A stretch of 64,000 nt of DNA from Alphaproteobacteria bacterium. Its GTDB lineage: Bacteria; Pseudomonadota; Alphaproteobacteria; SMXP01. The notes below the pieces were generated by a model. It did not search any database and was not told the DNA's origin. It worked only from the letters and a program-made list of their open reading frames with translations. The translations under genes were made by a program, and so were the position numbers. Of the stretch, positions 62,817-64,000 are shown piece by piece (positions within the stretch are counted from its first letter, which is position 1; the number at the start of each line of letters is the position of its first letter). The stretch is taken from positions 124,001-188,000 of the forward strand of contig JANQPV010000014.1 in NCBI GenBank assembly GCA_028285305.1, written 5' to 3'.

Positions 62817-63568
62817 TCAGATGGATGCACACTATGCCGGCGAGAAGGACGCCGGGTACCCTGAAAAACAGCATTTACCCATCCTTCGCACGCGACGAGC
62901 AAGGTTACAGCGGACTTGTTGGTGGTTCGGGCAGTCCAGTTTCGGTCCCGAGATATTGCGGTCTTCTCGTGCAAAGACGGGGACGCTAGACGCATTTTGG
63001 GGGGGCCGATTAAGACGATTCTGTCGAGTTGCGCAGCACTGCGTCTCGTTTGAGTGGGTCCCCAGAACCCCAACGAGGGTATTGTCCGTGACTTGTGTGA
63101 AGGATCAGGAGGCTGTCTGGAAGTCCTGAGAGGATGTAGGCCCTCACGAATGGGCGATATGAGAGCCTCACGCGGATTATGAATACAGAATAACCGCTTG
63201 CTATTCTGGCAGCCTACAAATCTCGCTGTTTCAATCGCTCGCTTTCGCATGTCGAATCCAAAATGTGGTCAATTGTAGGCAATTTGCTTCGCAATCGGGG
63301 CCGGTTGCCAAGATTTGGCTACGGGCGAGCGGTGATGCCTTGCTGCGCTAACTCAGTAGAAGTCAAAATCAACTGAAATGCACCGACCAGGACGTCCTAA
63401 AGCACTCCAGAGTGTTCTGCCATATCCTGGCCGCAACTGTATGCGAATGAGGGCGTAAGCGGCGGAGTTTCGCCAATTTCGAAGTTGACAATCATCGCAA
63501 TATATCTTCCGCTAGTGGAGTGATTGCGAGAAAGTCCTCGATGTCAGCATTAAGGGAGAACTGAATTT
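62817..63568. other. Long region without a convincing gene
   Basis: 752 bases. Open frames exist on both strands (for instance 62798-63250 minus) but overlap, have Arg/Pro/Ser-rich translations and no recognisable motifs. Visible small structures: CAGAATA-N9-TATTCTG at 63186-63208, CACTC-CA-GAGTG near 63402, a G7 run at 62999, and TGTAGGC/GCCTACA repeats near 63135, 63213 and 63275. The 3' part must carry the promoter of the gene at 63569; TTGACA occurs near 63485 but without a good -10. Confidence 0.4.
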
Positions 63569-64000
63569 ATGCACCGTTTAGGCGTCATTGGAATTGTATT
63601 GTGTTCGTTGGCCGTGTCGGTAAACGGAAGTGGGGTGTTGGCGCAAGACGCTAACTTTGGAACAAACGAAAACGCGGGAGCGAACGAAGCGCAAAGCGCC
63701 GTATTGACTGCCCAAAGCGCGATCTCAGAAGCCGAGAAGGCCATTTCTGAAGCTAAAACCGCGGTAAGTGCGCTCGCAGCAACGCAGACTGAGGTCGAAA
63801 GTTCCTCCAAAGCTGGTGAAGACGGCGAGTTGACGCCTGCGCAGCATATATCCGCAGCTGCAGAGGATATCTCAGAAGCAACGAAAATAATACAGGCGGC
63901 ATCGGAGAGCATTTCTCAGGCATCCGAAACGCTGTCGACGGACCCGGCGTCTGGCGAAGGCAGTCAGACCACAGCCGCACTGGAGTCCGATCCGCAGCCA
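63569..64000 (+). CDS. Exported Ala/Glu/Ser-rich protein, 3' end beyond window
   Basis: The first 144 codons of a gene starting at ATG 63569, preceded by AAGGGAGAA. Signal peptide about 1-25 (GVIGIVLCSLAVSVNGSGVL, cleavage likely at LA-QD). The mature part is low in aromatics and rich in Ala, Ser and Glu with heptad-like spacing (TAQSAISEAEKAISEAKTAV), which suggests a periplasmic coiled coil. No family recognised. Confidence 0.75.
   Translation, partial: MHRLGVIGIVLCSLAVSVNGSGVLAQDANFGTNENAGANEAQSAVLTAQSAISEAEKAISEAKTAVSALAATQTEVESSSKAGEDGELTPAQHISAAAEDISEATKIIQAASESISQASETLSTDPASGEGSQTTAALESDPQP

Noticed and set aside
62798-63250. 150-codon minus-strand frame after the LLM gene
   Set aside because: Arg/Ser/Pro-rich translation, overlaps a plus-strand frame of similar length, no motif; listed only as part of the gene-free region.
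1-64000. CRISPR arrays, IS elements, integrases, tRNA or rRNA genes
   Set aside because: No regularly spaced repeats, transposase or integrase motifs, or tRNA cloverleaf-like sequences were noticed; a computational scan was not possible.

Overview
The window looks like chromosomal DNA of an alphaproteobacterium. The best markers are a GcrA cell-cycle regulator next to argD-argF-hslO, the phoR-pstCAB-phoU-phoB order with long alphaproteobacterial-type PstC and PstA, ureDABCEFG with an extra small gene between ureA and ureB, and a TonB-dependent receptor of the kind common in Caulobacterales/Sphingomonadales-like genomes. I cannot name a genus. No rRNA, tRNA, insertion sequence, prophage or CRISPR array was seen.

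Layout. 1-0.6 kb: 5' part of a TDT/SLAC1-family anion channel gene, cut by the window edge. 0.8-6.0 kb: a four-gene GldA/GldF/GldG/DUF4340 ABC-2 export cluster, ending in a long palindromic intergenic element. 6.2-9.4 kb: secreted beta-helix protein and Sel1/peptidoglycan-binding protein. 9.7-14.4 kb: two CaCA cation antiporters flanking a secreted protein and a histidine phosphatase; these last two appear to be one gene split at an A9 tract. 14.6-21.3 kb: phosphate sensing and uptake (phoR, pstCAB, phoU, phoB) without pstS. 21.5-28.5 kb: gcrA, an orphan ABC-2 permease, argD, argF, hslO, rnz and an MDR-family reductase.

28.6-61.6 kb is an almost complete system for using purine nucleosides as nitrogen and carbon source. 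A minus-strand array from deoB (45.1 kb) to ureG (28.6 kb), 18 tightly packed genes, encodes ribose/deoxyribose phosphate catabolism (deoB, deoC, an ALDH16-type dehydrogenase), a nucleoside transporter (nupC), a P450, allantoin breakdown (puuE, uraD, alc, allA), an SDR and the whole urease system. Divergent from it are a GntR/FCD regulator, a purine nucleoside phosphorylase and a purine-type phosphoribosyltransferase. A second minus-strand operon (uraH-xdhA-xdhB-puuD) takes hypoxanthine/xanthine through urate to OHCU. Adenosine deaminase, guanine deaminase and a TonB-dependent receptor complete the route. Together: nucleoside -> base -> xanthine -> urate -> allantoin -> allantoate -> ureidoglycolate -> glyoxylate + urea -> ammonia, with the sugar going to central metabolism and acetaldehyde to acetate.

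The main new observation is an inverted repeat, TTGT-N2-ACAA, present in three intergenic regions: between deoB and the GntR gene, upstream of uraH-xdhAB-puuD, and upstream of the TonB receptor. This suggests one GntR/FCD regulon that also controls outer-membrane uptake. Other items for a second look are the A9 frameshift candidate, a periplasmic amidohydrolase that seems to lack about 25 residues of its barrel, a P450 inside the purine operon, and an ALDH with a degenerate second module. 62.8-63.6 kb holds no convincing gene; the window ends inside a secreted Ala/Glu/Ser-rich protein.
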